This document shows positions 41,488 through 51,025 of a DNA stretch of 64,000 nucleotides, piece by piece (positions within the stretch are counted from its first letter, which is position 1; each line of letters starts with the position of its first letter). Source of the DNA: Hippopus hippopus. Taxonomy: Eukaryota > Mollusca > Bivalvia > Cardiida > Cardiidae. The stretch is from assembly GCA_946811185.2 (NCBI GenBank), contig OX328098.1:25739084-25803083 (forward strand), in the 5' to 3' direction. A program made the translations under genes and the position numbers. The notes beneath the pieces were generated by a model. That model did not search any database. It was not told the DNA's origin and was given only the letters and a program-made list of their open reading frames with translations.

Positions 41488-41709
41488 ATGGCGTTTTACG
41501 CCGCTTTCAACATCATTTCACTCATATTACGTCGACAGCTCACGTATTCATGTACGTACGTTCTGGATTTCACCAGAGCTAGGCTTGGGCTCTGAAGTGT
41601 CTAGCCCATGGATACTCCCACGAAAAACTCGGCGCTTCTAGTGAGGCTAAAACCTTGGTCCTCCAGGCTACGAGTCCTACACTTTACCATTGAACCATGC
41701 AGGACCCCT
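41488..41709 (-). mobile_element. SINE-2 copy
   Basis: ATGGCGTTTTACGCCGC to TGAACCATGCAGGACCCC. Body marks are TCTGAAGTGTCTAGCCCATGG and CACGAAAAACTCGGCGC. Confidence 0.88.
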
Positions 41710-41947
41710 ATACCGACATTAGAATGTGCATGTCACTCCAAAGTTAATTAAAAAATCGACGACTATTGGCTTTCTCTATAGAGTTCGCCAACTATTCATA
41801 TTTCGCACATTCAAAAATGGCCAAATCTCACCCGATTTGCTAATGAACGTCCGCCCTTTACTATATCAATTCTGCAATCATTCAGTTCTTCTTCTTGGAC
41901 AAGCTTCAACAAGAGGTAGGGGAAGAGACGGGAACAGGAAGAGGTCG

Positions 41948-41975
41948 GGTCTTGGGTCGACACTGTCCGTTATTA
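41948..41975 (+). mobile_element. D right-arm fragment
   Basis: TCTTGGGTCGACACTGTCCG. Confidence 0.4.
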
Positions 41976-42020
41976 CTAGTATTTGTTGTACATGGCCTAA
42001 AGCTTGCTACACAAAGCATT

Positions 42021-42316
42021 TGAGTCGCACTCTGACAAAAGGGGGCTCAATGCATCCCCGTAATCCATTATATCAAGCAAGCCGTCACATATTATGGATC
42101 CATATCAAGCAAGACATCACATGTTATGGATCCATAATAGCCACTTTATTTTCAACAACAGACTTAATCATGAGGTAGACTTGTCCTTGGACATACAGAA
42201 ATTTGACCAATAGCGAAAAGTTTCGGCCAAGGTCAGCCTGCGCGGAGTGCGCAGGCTGACCTTTGTCGATACTTTTCGCAGACGCAGTAAGCCCCCTTTT
42301 CACAGAGCGCGGCTCA
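42021..42316 (-). mobile_element. Family A copy with 32-bp internal duplication
   Basis: ATATCAAGCAAGCCGTCACA-type units repeat at 42070-42101 and 42102-42133, each ending GGATCC. Termini are TGAGTCGCACTCTG and CAGAGCGCGGCTCA; the hairpin is intact. Confidence 0.92.
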
Positions 42317-42354
42317 TTTGTTTATGACTACGAAATTCATATTTCATTCAGCGT

Positions 42355-42566
42355 TTAACCCTTATCCTGCTAAATAAGTGAAATGAAGTTTTTGAGCCGA
42401 TAGTAAAAACCCAAAGTTTGCTGTTTCAAAGGTATTTTTGGGTGGGACAATATGTCCTTATCGAACAGTGTGGATCAAAGATCAGACTGCACGTTCTGTG
42501 CAGTCTGATCTTGATCTACACTGTCCGCTAAAGGTCAGTGAATCGCGCTTAGTAGCCCAAGGGTAA
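42355..42566 (-). mobile_element. Family D copy, full length
   Basis: TTAACCCTTATCCTGCTAAA to GTAGCCCAAGGGTAA. The hairpin is perfect. Confidence 0.94.
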
Positions 42567-42764
42567 CAGGGAATAGAAAATTTCTATCATTCGATATTTC
42601 GTCCTCATTAGTCAGTATCTTTTGTTATAAAGGAGCACTGGCTGACGCTTTTTCAACACTTTGATACAGGCAATAAGCTTACTACACTTGATCTTAGTAA
42701 CCTAGTAACTTCTTCTCTACTGACCTAATCATTGAAAAGCTGAACCTGAATCTAACTGATGAAG

Positions 42765-42842
42765 CAGACAGTGTGACTCAAGATTAGACTGCATAGAACG
42801 TGCAGTCTGATCTTAGATCTACACTGTCCGCTTTTTTTGCCA
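42765..42842 (+). mobile_element. Family D/D2 hairpin region
   Basis: CAGACAGTGTGACTCAAG and TCTTAGATCTACACTGTCCG enclose an intact inner stem. Confidence 0.65.
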
Positions 42843-43201
42843 AATATTCTGTCAAAAACAGATCTGAAACTGCACTTTTTACATATTGAGTGCTGACTAG
42901 CAATGTCCATTTCGTTTATCTACAACTACAATCGTAAAAAATATTTACATGTATCTTGTATCTTATTAGCTCCATTTTTCTATATTTGTTTTCAATAAGC
43001 AGTATCATTTTTTCCCCGGAGTAAACGAGCAATGACCGACTTTTCCAATGATCGGACTGAATAAACTTACCAGACAGATCTTGGTAACAAACCAAAGGCA
43101 GTTGGGGAAACCTGTGTTAATCTATCGATAGTTTAGATTTTATTTTTTACCTATAAATTTTCCGGCTCAAATACATACATTGCACGCAGATAGAATAAGA
43201 C
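42843..43201. other. No recognised feature
   Basis: A+T-rich, unassigned. Confidence 0.5.
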
Positions 43202-43416
43202 CATAGGCCTTTGAAGCTCCATTATTCTATCAAAGAACTGGGAGGTTTTGATTGGCTGATCATCGAACACTGTTACTAAAAATAGCACACTGGCGCATCG
43301 CCTCTATATCGTATATAGTAACACCGATATGCTACTTTTAGAAACAGTGTTCGATGATCGACAAATAAAAATATCGGTGTTCCGTTACAGACTAAGGAAG
43401 CTTCAAAAGTCTGTGA
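43202..43416. mobile_element. Family K fold-back element
   Basis: The outer inverted repeat is CATAGGCCTTTGAAGCTCC against GGAAGCTTCAAAAGTCTGTG. The inner one is GATCATCGAACACTGT (43258-43273), perfectly complementary to 43344-43359. About 215 bp and non-coding. Confidence 0.8.
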
Positions 43417-43671
43417 TCAGACACAACATAAAAAATCTGTATCTACACAGTGTCAAATTGGATTTCAAATAATTTTATGCTATAGTGGTGTATCCTGTGC
43501 GAGGAATACGCTCAGAATGATTTGCGACTTGGTTGGTCAAAAAGTTACGCCATGATATTCATCCGCCACTCATAAAAACCGAGGTTATTACCCACTATTT
43601 AAACTAGTATTTGCTTTGGTCTGCTTTTCAGCTTTCGAATAACATTGTCAATACTTTCAATATCATTTTAG

Positions 43672-43893
43672 TCATGTTCTGTTAAAAGGTGATTGATATG
43701 CATTTGCAAAGCGTGTCGATTTATGTCAGCCTGCGCAATCCGCGCAGGCTGACCTAGGTCGAAACGTTTTGCTATCGATAAATTTTTTGCATGTCAAAGG
43801 ACCATTTTACCTCATTAATTAGCTGAAATTTAGACAAAATTAATCCATGTTATGCGACGACTTGCTCAGTGTAAAGCATTACGAAAATGCATA
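43672..43893 (+). mobile_element. Family A copy, right end missing
   Basis: TCATGTTCTGTTAAAAGG at the left and the hairpin CAGCCTGCGCAATCCGCGC. It ends at ACGAAAATGCATA without the terminal repeat. Confidence 0.85.
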
Positions 43894-43911
43894 TTGCGTC
43901 ATCCGCATGTC

Positions 43912-44398
43912 AGACGTACTCTTGCAAAAGGGGACTTAATGCATCTTCGTGATGCATAATACCAAGCAAGTCATCACACAATTATGGACCAATAAAATCC
44001 ATTTTGTCTAGCAATCTACTGAATCTAGAGGTAGAATGGTCCTTTAACCCTTTACCAAACAATCCCTGGTTTTTACGACCCTGAGATAGAAGCCTTTTGA
44101 AAACATTGTGGGAAAAGGAGAAAATGCTGGTAACCAGCATTTTCTCCTTTTCCCACAATGTTTTCTACCCTGCTGGAAACAAATTTCGATTTTTGAGTAA
44201 CGTTTATTTTGTCGTCTGCATATGCTTTCAATTTGGACCAGTCTAAAATTTTGTCGTCTGGTAAAGAGTTAACATGCAGAAAATTGACAAACAGCAAAAA
44301 GTATCGATCCATGTTAGCCTGCGCGGATTTCGCATGCTGACACGGGTCAATACTTTTTGCAGATGTACTAAGCCCCCTTTTGATAGAGCAAGGCTCAT
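43912..44398 (-). mobile_element. Family A copy split by a C insertion
   Basis: CGTACTCTTGCAAAAGG to GATAGAGCAAGGCTCA. The C lies between AGAATGGTCCT and CATGCAGAAAATTGAC, which are adjacent in other A copies. Confidence 0.92.
44044..44272 (+). mobile_element. Family C inside family A
   Basis: TTAA flanks both ends (44044-44047, 44269-44272). The 67-bp palindrome at 44099-44165 is perfect. A second independent case of TTAA duplication for C. Confidence 0.95.
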
Positions 44399-44412
44399 AT
44401 ATTTTTCATCCG

Positions 44413-44642
44413 TTTAACCCTTTACCACACAATGACGCCTTTTGACGCCCCTAAAAAAGAGGCCTTTTGAAAACATTGTGGGAAAAGGAGAAAATGCTGG
44501 TCACCAGCATTTTCTCCTTTTCCCACAAAGTTTTCTACCCTATCAAAGAAAAGTTGCGTCATTTGAGCCACTATGAAATTGTCGTCTGCAAATGCTTTCA
44601 ATTTGGATAGGTCTTAAATTTTGCCGTGTGGTAAAGGGTTAA
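44413..44642 (+). mobile_element. Family C copy, full length, TTAA ends
   Basis: TTAACCCTTTACCACACAAT to CGTGTGGTAAAGGGTTAA. The palindrome has a single change (CACAAAGTTTTC). Confidence 0.95.
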
Positions 44643-44762
44643 ACTCATTACCATATGAAACGGCTTTACACAAGATTATCAGTCAACACGGATTAAGTTA
44701 GATTAATACGCATCGTAGCAAAAAGAGATATCGTCCATGATTATAATCAATTTTGTTTGTAT

Positions 44763-45052
44763 ATGGTGTTTAACACCGTCTTCAACATTATTTCAGTTAT
44801 ATTGCGGCGCCCGATGCACATATCCATGCTTTCCCGGAGTTTCTTATACCAGTACTTTGCACATTATTCTTACTTCAGCCACCAGCCGCACTCTCGCATA
44901 ACCATCGTCGAAACCATGATCAGCTGTGAGAAAAAAGTTGAATTCTGTCGCTATGACTGCTATCAATCCTTGGAAAGAAATATGCTGAGCTGGGGAATCG
45001 AACCGGCGACCACCTGGGTTCAAGGCCTGTACGCTACTGACTGCGCCACTGA
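44763..45052 (-). mobile_element. SINE-1 copy
   Basis: TATGGTGTTTAACACCG to CTACTGACTGCGCCACTG. The complement of GGGAATCGAACCGGCG is the B box. Confidence 0.88.
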
Positions 45053-45341
45053 CATTATAATCCAGATTTTTATTATGCAGCAATCGTGTGCGATATTAAA
45101 TAATTCATTTTTGCTACGTTGTCTTTTATGTTAGTGTGTTTCTTGAACGCACAACTCAACGCCAATAAAAATGTCGGGTCATATAATTTGTGAAACTGTT
45201 CATTCATACCTTTGGCGATAGTAATGTGCAGTTTCGACATCAATAAACCAGTGTCATAATACGCGAAGTGTTGGACTGGCTGACTTATGAGTGTTAATTG
45301 TGCGTTCATAACTTTTTTTTCCATAATTATCGTTAAAAAAA

Positions 45342-45418
45342 ATGGATCTATACTAGTTGCAGTGAAGTCGTTATAAAGAAATGGATCTATACTAGTTGCA
45401 GTGAAGTCGTTATAAAGT
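45342..45418. repeat. 39-bp tandem duplication
   Basis: ATGGATCTATACTAGTTGCA through GTTATAAAG occurs twice in tandem. It lies inside a 149-codon minus-strand open frame (45073-45522) that I do not recognise. The frame ends within a SINE-derived flank, so I do not call it a gene. Confidence 0.9.
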
Positions 45419-45522
45419 TTTTTTTTTGTAATTGTAACAGTGGTTTTTCTTTTCTTTGGTTTGGTGAAAAACATATTTGGAAAAAAAACGTTGGATGTTT
45501 GTGTAGCGAAGTAGGTCCTCAT

Positions 45523-45695
45523 TCCAAGCAGCAGGTTCCGTGTTTACCAACCATTCTAAATAGTAGGCATGGTATAATTCAAAATTTAGAAAGTTTCAGT
45601 TTCTGACCGGCTAAACAAAATGGTTTAGCCAATCGAAAATGACGTTACTTTGAAATCAAGAAAAAGTCATTTGGATTTAGAATGGTAGGTGCATA
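45523..45695. mobile_element. Possible short element with 10-bp direct repeats
   Basis: AGGTCCTCAT occurs on both sides (45513-45522, 45696-45705). Inside, ACCATTCTAAAT near the left pairs with ATTTAGAATGGT near the right. Its middle (AGCCAATCGAAAATGACG) is J-like. Confidence 0.5.
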
Positions 45696-45780
45696 AGGTC
45701 CTCATCAGAGTCAGACAAAATCACAATTATTGATAATTTCAGTTGTTGTTTTTTTTTTTCCTTGAACTGGTTTTTATAAA

Positions 45781-46193
45781 TGAGCCATGCTCTGGTAAAA
45801 GGGGAATTAATGCATCTCCGTTGCATTGTACCAAACGAGACATCACATGATTATGGTTCCTTAAAATCCATTTTGTCCAACAACCAGCTGCATTAATTGT
45901 CCTTTAAAATGCAGAAAATTGACCGATAGCAAAAAGTTTCGACCCAGGTCGTCCTTTCCTTTCTGTCCTAGAGTCCCCCGTGACTTAATGGTCAAAGATT
46001 GACTCGGTAACCGGGGATTTCTAGGTTCTAGGTGCGATTTCATATCACGGCAGCAGCATAAGTAATCACATCTTATAGTGGGTTCAACCAGGCTTACTTT
46101 TGTGCTCTACAGTGCTTAATGCCGAACCCCGGTAGTGCAGTCGGATCTTGGTCGATACGGTTTGTAGATGCATTTTTAACAGAGCATGGCTCA
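45781..46193 (-). mobile_element. Family A copy interrupted at the hairpin
   Basis: TGAGCCATGCTCTGG to ACAGAGCATGGCTCA. After TTCGACCCAGGTCG the hairpin is replaced by about 190 bases of SINE-like sequence, and A resumes at GGTCGATACGG. Confidence 0.85.
45950..46145 (+). mobile_element. SINE-like insert in A, two tRNA-like pieces
   Basis: GTGACTTAATGGTCAAAG and CTAGGTTCTAGGTGCG resemble A and B boxes. At its right end GCCGAACCCCGGTAGTGCAG is a SINE-1 head start. Probably two partial insertions. Confidence 0.5.
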
Positions 46194-46282
46194 TAAACAA
46201 TGTATATGTATAAACAAACCTTTAAGCTGCAATATTTAGGTAATACCTCTGAAGTTAATTTGTTTCATTTCGGTTACTTAGC

Positions 46283-46652
46283 ATTTGGTCCAAACGACAG
46301 CGTGTTTGGGAAGGAAGCTTTTGAAAACATCGAGGGATAAGGAGAAAATGCTGGTAACCAGCATTTTCTCCTGGTAACCAGCATTTTCTCCTTATTCCAC
46401 AATGTTTTTAATCTTGTCATATAAAAATCACGTGATTTTATCTATTTTTTGTGCTTTTGGGAAGAAGGCTTTTGAAAAAAAAATTGAGGGATAAAGACAA
46501 AATGCTGGTAACCAGCATTTTCTCCTTTTCCCTCAATGTTTTCTATCTTTTCACATTCAAATCACATGATTTTATCCACATTCTAATTGTCGTCTGCTAG
46601 TGCTTTTTTTTTTGGACGAGTCTAAAATTTTGTCGTCTGGTAAAGAGTCAAG
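46283..46652 (+). mobile_element. Family C copy with tandemly duplicated hairpin core
   Basis: The core from GCTTTTGAAAA to CATGATTTTATC-like sequence occurs twice (about 46310-46440 and 46466-46582). The first also has a 20-bp duplication, CTGGTAACCAGCATTTTCTC, at 46351-46370 and 46371-46390. The right end is normal (GTCGTCTGGTAAAGAGTCAA). Confidence 0.88.
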
Positions 46653-46769
46653 GAGCTAATCCCCCGTAACAGATGGGACTAAGATTAGTGAACGGTTGAA
46701 GTCACAGGCGTGTATATACAGCACAGGCGTCCGTTTTATGACAAACTTCGCCACCTATATAATATAATA

Positions 46770-47059
46770 TGGCCTGCAACACACGAAAAGAGGCATTCGG
46801 ACATTTGCGTAAAGTGTCGTCTGGGATTAGCCTGTGCAATCCGCACAGGCTGGTCCGAAACGACACTGTTACGGACATTGTTCGTAAGAACACTTTCCGT
46901 TTTTATGTAATTTTCTGTTTTGCGCAAGTCTACTGTAGCAAAAAATCCAATGTAGTCGTAAAGTGCCGTCTCGGATTAGCCTACGCGGACTGCGCAGGCT
47001 GATCCGAGACGACACTTTACGCAAATATCCGAATGCCCCTTTTCGCGTGTTGCAAGCCA
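46770..47059. mobile_element. Family B copy with 26-bp extra sequence
   Basis: TGGCCTGCAACACACG to GTGTTGCAAGCCA. After the first hairpin GTTACGGACATTGTTCG and following bases are extra. The second hairpin is intact. Confidence 0.92.
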
Positions 47060-47063
47060 TATA

Positions 47064-47327
47064 TGAGCTATGCTCCGGCAAAAGGGGGCTTAATACATCT
47101 CCGTGAAACGTCATACCTAGCAAGTCATCATATAATCATAGATCCATAATAATCTATTTTGTATAACAACCGACGGAATCTTTAGGTACACTGGTCCTTT
47201 GACATGCAGAAAACTGACCAATAGCGAAAAGTGTTGGCCCATGTCAGCCTGTGCAGTCCGGGCAGGCTAACCTGGGTCGATATTTTTCGCAGATGCATGA
47301 AGCCCCCATATCACAGAGCATGGCTTA
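47064..47327 (-). mobile_element. Family A copy, adjacent to B
   Basis: Separated from B by TATA only. TGAGCTATGCTCCGG to CAGAGCATGGCTTA. The hairpin has GTGCAGTCCGGGC in place of the usual centre. Confidence 0.92.
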
Positions 47328-47434
47328 TATTATATTACATTATGTAGGTAGCGAAGTTCGTCATAAAACGAACGTCTGTATTGTATTGTGTAGAACTTCT
47401 GTAATTTTGTTTGGAGTTATACTCGTATTGACTT

Positions 47435-47655
47435 ATTCCCAAATGACCAAATTTAAAACTCATCAAAATTGAAAGCATTTGCAGACGACAAAGTTAATGT
47501 AGCTCAAAAGATATTTTCTGTACTTTGAAATGGTAGAAAGCATTCTGGGAAAAGAAGAAAATGCTGGTTACCAGCATTTTCTCCTTTTCCCAAGATGTTT
47601 TCAAAAGCCTCTTGCCCAAGGGTCATTAAAATTCGGGATTGTGTGGTATAAGGTG
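47435..47655 (-). mobile_element. Family C copy
   Basis: Left end worn (CTTATTCCCAAATGACC). Then AAATTGAAAGCATTTGCAG, a near-perfect palindrome (GAAAGCATTCTGGG...CCCAAGATG) and TGTGTGGTATAAGG. Confidence 0.85.
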
Positions 47656-47663
47656 AAAAGAAT

Positions 47664-47913
47664 TGAGCCATGCTCTGTGAAAAGGGTGTTTAATGCATCT
47701 GCAAAAAGTATCGACCCAGGTCAGCCTGGGCTGTCCGTGCAGGCTGACCATGGGTTTTTTTTTTTTTTTGCGTTTGGTAAATTTTCTGCATATCCAAGGA
47801 CCATTCTACATCATAAATCAGTTGATTTTTAAACAAAATTGAATTTATGGATCCATAATTATGTGATGACTGACTTGGTGTGATGCATCACGGAGATGCC
47901 AGAGTAGGGCTCA
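47664..47913 (+). mobile_element. Family A copy with T-run
   Basis: TGAGCCATGCTCTGTG to CAGAGTAGGGCTCA. A run of 15 T follows the hairpin, and part of the right side is deleted (GGAGATGCCAGAG). Confidence 0.9.
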
Positions 47914-47957
47914 ATTTTATTCATATCATGTTAGCAATGGTACCATTGGTTTCCTTC

Positions 47958-48154
47958 GTGACTTGGTGGTTCAGTGAATACTTCCTTGGTTCAAGGTTCG
48001 ATCATCACGTGAAGCGGAATTTTTGTTGCTTAAGTATCTGTGCGCAAGAACTCCTTACTGATGAACCCAGCCTAGTAATTGTAGAACCTAAACAACACAT
48101 GAATAGGGAAAGCTCTTGCCGTTATATAACTAAAATACAGTTGAAAGTGGCATA
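47958..48154 (+). mobile_element. Diverged SINE-2-like copy
   Basis: Head GACTTGGTGGTTCAGTG with B-box-like GGTTCGATCATCACG; body ACTGATGAACCCAGCCTAG; tail CAGTTGAAAGTGGCATAAA. It ends two bases before a B element. Confidence 0.7.
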
Positions 48155-48156
48155 AA

Positions 48157-48420
48157 TGGCCTGCAACACGCGAAAAGGAACATTCAGACATTTGCGTAAA
48201 GTGTCATCTCGGATCAGCCTGCGCAGTCCGCGCAGGCTAATCCGAAACGACATTTTCCGTTTTTTATGTAATTTTCTGTTTCACGCAAGTCTACTGTAGG
48301 ACAAAATCTAATGTAGTCGTAAAGTGCCGTCTCGGATTAGCCTGCGCGGACTGCGCAGGCTGATCCGAGACGGCACTTTACGCAAATGTCCGAATGCCCC
48401 TTTTCGCGTGTTGCAAGCCA
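48157..48420. mobile_element. Family B copy, full length
   Basis: TGGCCTGCAACACGCG to CGTGTTGCAAGCCA. Both hairpins are intact, the second with perfectly matched outer arms (CGTCTCGGATTAGCC). Confidence 0.94.
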
Positions 48421-48484
48421 TATTATTATCGTAATCAAACAATCTAACAGGCATTAATTTTCTAGAGTTTTTATACAAATGATG

Positions 48485-48747
48485 TGAGCCATGCTCTGGC
48501 AAAAGGGGATTTAATGCATCTCCCTGATGCATGATACCAAGCAAGTCATCACATAATTATGGATCCATAAAATCCGTTTTGTAACACAACCTCCTGAATA
48601 ATGAGGTACACTGGTCCTTGGATATGCAGAAAATTCACCAAAAGCAAAAGCTTTCGACCCAGGTCTGCCTAAGCAGGCTGACCCGGGTCGATACTTTTTG
48701 CAGATACATTAACCCCCCCCCCTCCCTGTTCACAGAGCATGGCTTAA
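48485..48747 (-). mobile_element. Family A copy, hairpin shortened
   Basis: TGAGCCATGCTCTGG to CAGAGCATGGCTTA. The hairpin has lost its middle (GGTCTGCCTAAGCAGGC), and a C run precedes the right end. Confidence 0.92.
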
Positions 48748-48796
48748 TTATACAAAACATTCTACCGGCTGCTACAAGCTACTAGCTGCTACAAAA

Positions 48797-49010
48797 TTAG
48801 GGGTTGTAAATTGTTGGAATAGTAACCTTGAGGTCTGGGTTCAAGCCTCATTTGAAGAACTAGTGTTTTGTGAGAGTGTCCTTGGGCTAGACAATTCAGA
48901 GGCCCTGCCTAGTACTGGTGAAACCCAGGGCATATATAAAAAATTGAGGGGTGGCCGTGATATGACAGAAATAATGTTAAAAGCGGCGTAAAACGCTATC
49001 CAGTCAATTC
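48797..49010 (+). mobile_element. SINE-2 copy
   Basis: Head poorly kept but the B-box-like GGGTTCAAGCCTC is clear. Body AGAGTGTCCTTGGGCTAGAC and GGTGAAACCCAGGGC; tail AAAGCGGCGTAAAACGC. Confidence 0.85.
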
Positions 49011-49256
49011 AAAGTCACAAGATCAAACTCAAACTTAGGCGCCTAGCAATGGAAAATGCAGACGACCCAATAAATGAGTCATCCTCTATGAAAAGGGGAT
49101 GTAATACATCTTCAGAACGTATCGACCATGTCTACCTGCGCAGACTGACCTGGAACGAACCTTTTTCTCTTTTCGTAAATGTTTTGGTTGTCCAAGGACA
49201 ATTCTAGCACAGAATTCAGCCAGTTGTGAGAAAAAAAACTGATTTTACAGATCCAT

Positions 49257-49391
49257 ATAAGGAATAGAGAGATTTTTTATTTTTTCATGGAGGTATGAAA
49301 AAAAAAAAACCTAATCACACTGTATGAAACCGCGAAGGTTTTTTTTTTTTCATACCTCCATGAAAAAATAAAAATTCTTTTCATTCCTTAT
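49257..49391. repeat. Long hairpin at the left of the insert in A
   Basis: ATAAGGAAT then TTTTCATGGAGGTATG runs into an A tract. After about 25 bases the mirror follows: a T tract, CATACCTCCATG and ATTCCTTAT. The arms are about 52 bp with a few mismatches. Confidence 0.92.
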
Positions 49392-49930
49392 AATTCAATA
49401 TCACAGACAACAAATATGCACTTAAATAATACTAACTGCTTTGGTTTTTTTTTTGTAAATCCAACATTGCGTATTTATTTAATGCGCATTTCATTCATAT
49501 TTCATAGCTCGGCAAAACTGCTCGTTTGTGACGTAAAGATGACGTAATTCATGACGTCATTATAGTATTTAACATTTGCAGATTTAGTAGATTTATTATT
49601 AGAAGTTCAAAACGCTAGAAGTAAGTGGAAAATAAGATTGTTAGAACCCAGCAAGGTGACGAAATTTTAAGCTCTCTCTTTAAATTTACTGTTGGATATT
49701 TTTTCAATATTCAGAGAAAATAAATTTAGCTAGCAATTTGAATTCGGACTGGATATAAAATCAGAAAGAAAAACATCATGAAATCTCGTTGATCTAGATC
49801 TATACATATTTGTTTACATTACTTTAACTGAAAAGTAGTTCCGGCACTGCTGATTTTTTTTTTGGAGCTATGAAAAAAAAATTTCAGCCAATCAGAACTC
49901 GCCAATGCTCATGAAAAAAACTAATATTGA
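49392..49930. other. Remainder of the insert in A, unassigned
   Basis: Bounded by ATAATTCAATAT and its complement ATATTGAATTAT. No coding frame. Contains a CRE-like cluster listed separately and a second phrase, ATGAAAAAAAAATTTC, resembling the hairpin. Perhaps the body of an element whose end is the hairpin. Confidence 0.5.
49528..49559. promoter_or_regulatory. Cluster of CRE-like TGACGT motifs
   Basis: TGACGTAA, TGACGTAA and the palindromic TGACGTCA occur within 32 bases. TGACGTCA is the known CREB/ATF binding sequence. No adjacent gene is seen, so any function is conjecture. Confidence 0.35.
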
Positions 49931-50029
49931 ATTATTATTGCGTGATAACTTGCTTTTTATAATGCATTACAGAGATGCATCAAAATCCATTTTGCTAGAG
50001 CATGGCTATAAATTTTACATGTAGATCTA

Positions 50030-50175
50030 TGGATTTTCTGTGAAATGTAGGAAACGTTGATGAAAAAAGAGAAAATGCTGGTTGCCACAAAGGTTTCATA
50101 CGCTGAATACAAAAACGCTTTTAAAGATGATTTTATGACTTCGGGTCGTAAAATCTTGGAATCGTTTAGTGAAGG
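50030..50175 (-). mobile_element. Family C, partial
   Basis: AGGAAACGTTGATGAAAAAAG, then GAGAAAATGCTGGTTGCC, GGGTCGTAAAATCTTGG and TCGTTTAGTGAAGG. Confidence 0.6.
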
Positions 50176-50487
50176 CTCGTGTGATTAAATTGAATTTTGA
50201 TTCAGAGAATATTTCATTGCCCATTGTGGGAATAATAGAGAAGGCTTTAAAATGTATGCAAAATTGCAGAAAAATGATCATGTCAGATTGAATTATAATC
50301 TCTTTGAAATTCATTTTACTGAAATCTATAATAATTTGAAACTTGAGATTTAAAGAAAGAAGAAGAAATTCCGGGAATCTGTCTTCTATAATATATCAAA
50401 AACCTATTATATACGAAACCGCGGCGCCACGTTCTGCTAATTTTTTTTAACCATTTTTCCCAGTATTCAGATATTTTGTTGCATTAA
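50176..50487. other. No recognised feature
   Basis: A+T-rich, unassigned. Confidence 0.5.
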
Positions 50488-50672
50488 ATGGTGTTTTATG
50501 CCGCTTTCAACACATTTTAAGTCATATCACAGAGATATCTCATTTTTTATATATGTCCTGGGTTTCATCAGCACAAGCCTGGGGCCTTGCGATGCCTTGC
50601 CCAAAGACAGTTCTACACATTTTCAAGAGCTTCGAGTGAGGATCGAACCTCAATCGAGAAGACTGGTTCCAA
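50488..50672 (-). mobile_element. SINE-2 copy, head truncated
   Basis: ATGGTGTTTTATGCCGC to GAGGATCGAACCTCAATCG. The A-box end is lost. Confidence 0.8.
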
Positions 50673-50802
50673 AGAAATTTTGACAAGATGATCGTTTGCT
50701 CGAAACAAGCAATATCTTCCTTTGCTGAAATGTTTTCAGATGTACCGACTCATCTGCCAACCCTATGGCTGCAAAAGCAAACTGACTTGGCATTTTTAGG
50801 AC

Positions 50803-51003
50803 GGGATTGGCGAAAACTTGAACTTTTGCGGACGGCATAGATCAAGATCAGACTGCACAGAACGTGCAGTCTGATCTTGGATCTATACCGTCCGCTTGTT
50901 TTCGTTAATCCTATACGATAAAGCTCTTTCTGAGTTTCAGTAGATTGAACTTTCAGCCGCTGAAAGAGGTCGTGTTTATTACGTTTGGCACTGAAAGGAT
51001 AAC
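50803..51003 (+). mobile_element. Family D2 copy
   Basis: TTTTGCGGACGGCATAGATC with a perfect hairpin and GATCTATACCGTCCGC. The right end is TTTGGCACTGAAAGGATAA. The left end is worn. Confidence 0.88.
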
Positions 51004-51025
51004 CGTCTTGCCGCCTGCAACATAT

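Larger units (their letters stand above)
46728..47374. mobile_element. Family N inverted repeat enclosing B and A
   Basis: CGTCCGTTTTATGACAAAC then TTCGCCACCTA on the left mirrors TAGGTAGCGAA then GTTCGTCATAAAACGAACG on the right. The arms are about 45 bp including AT-rich inner ends. A B and an A element lie back to back between them, so both probably entered the AT-rich centre of an older hairpin. Confidence 0.82.
49075..50010 (+). mobile_element. Family A copy split by about 670 bp
   Basis: TGAGTCATCCTCTATG to TAGAGCATGGCTATA. The A sequence stops at CAGATCCATA and resumes at GCGTGATAACTTGC. The hairpin is eroded. Confidence 0.85.

Noticed and set aside
41726..42178. 150-codon plus-strand frame
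   Set aside because: Its second half runs through an A element and its first half has no recognisable domain.
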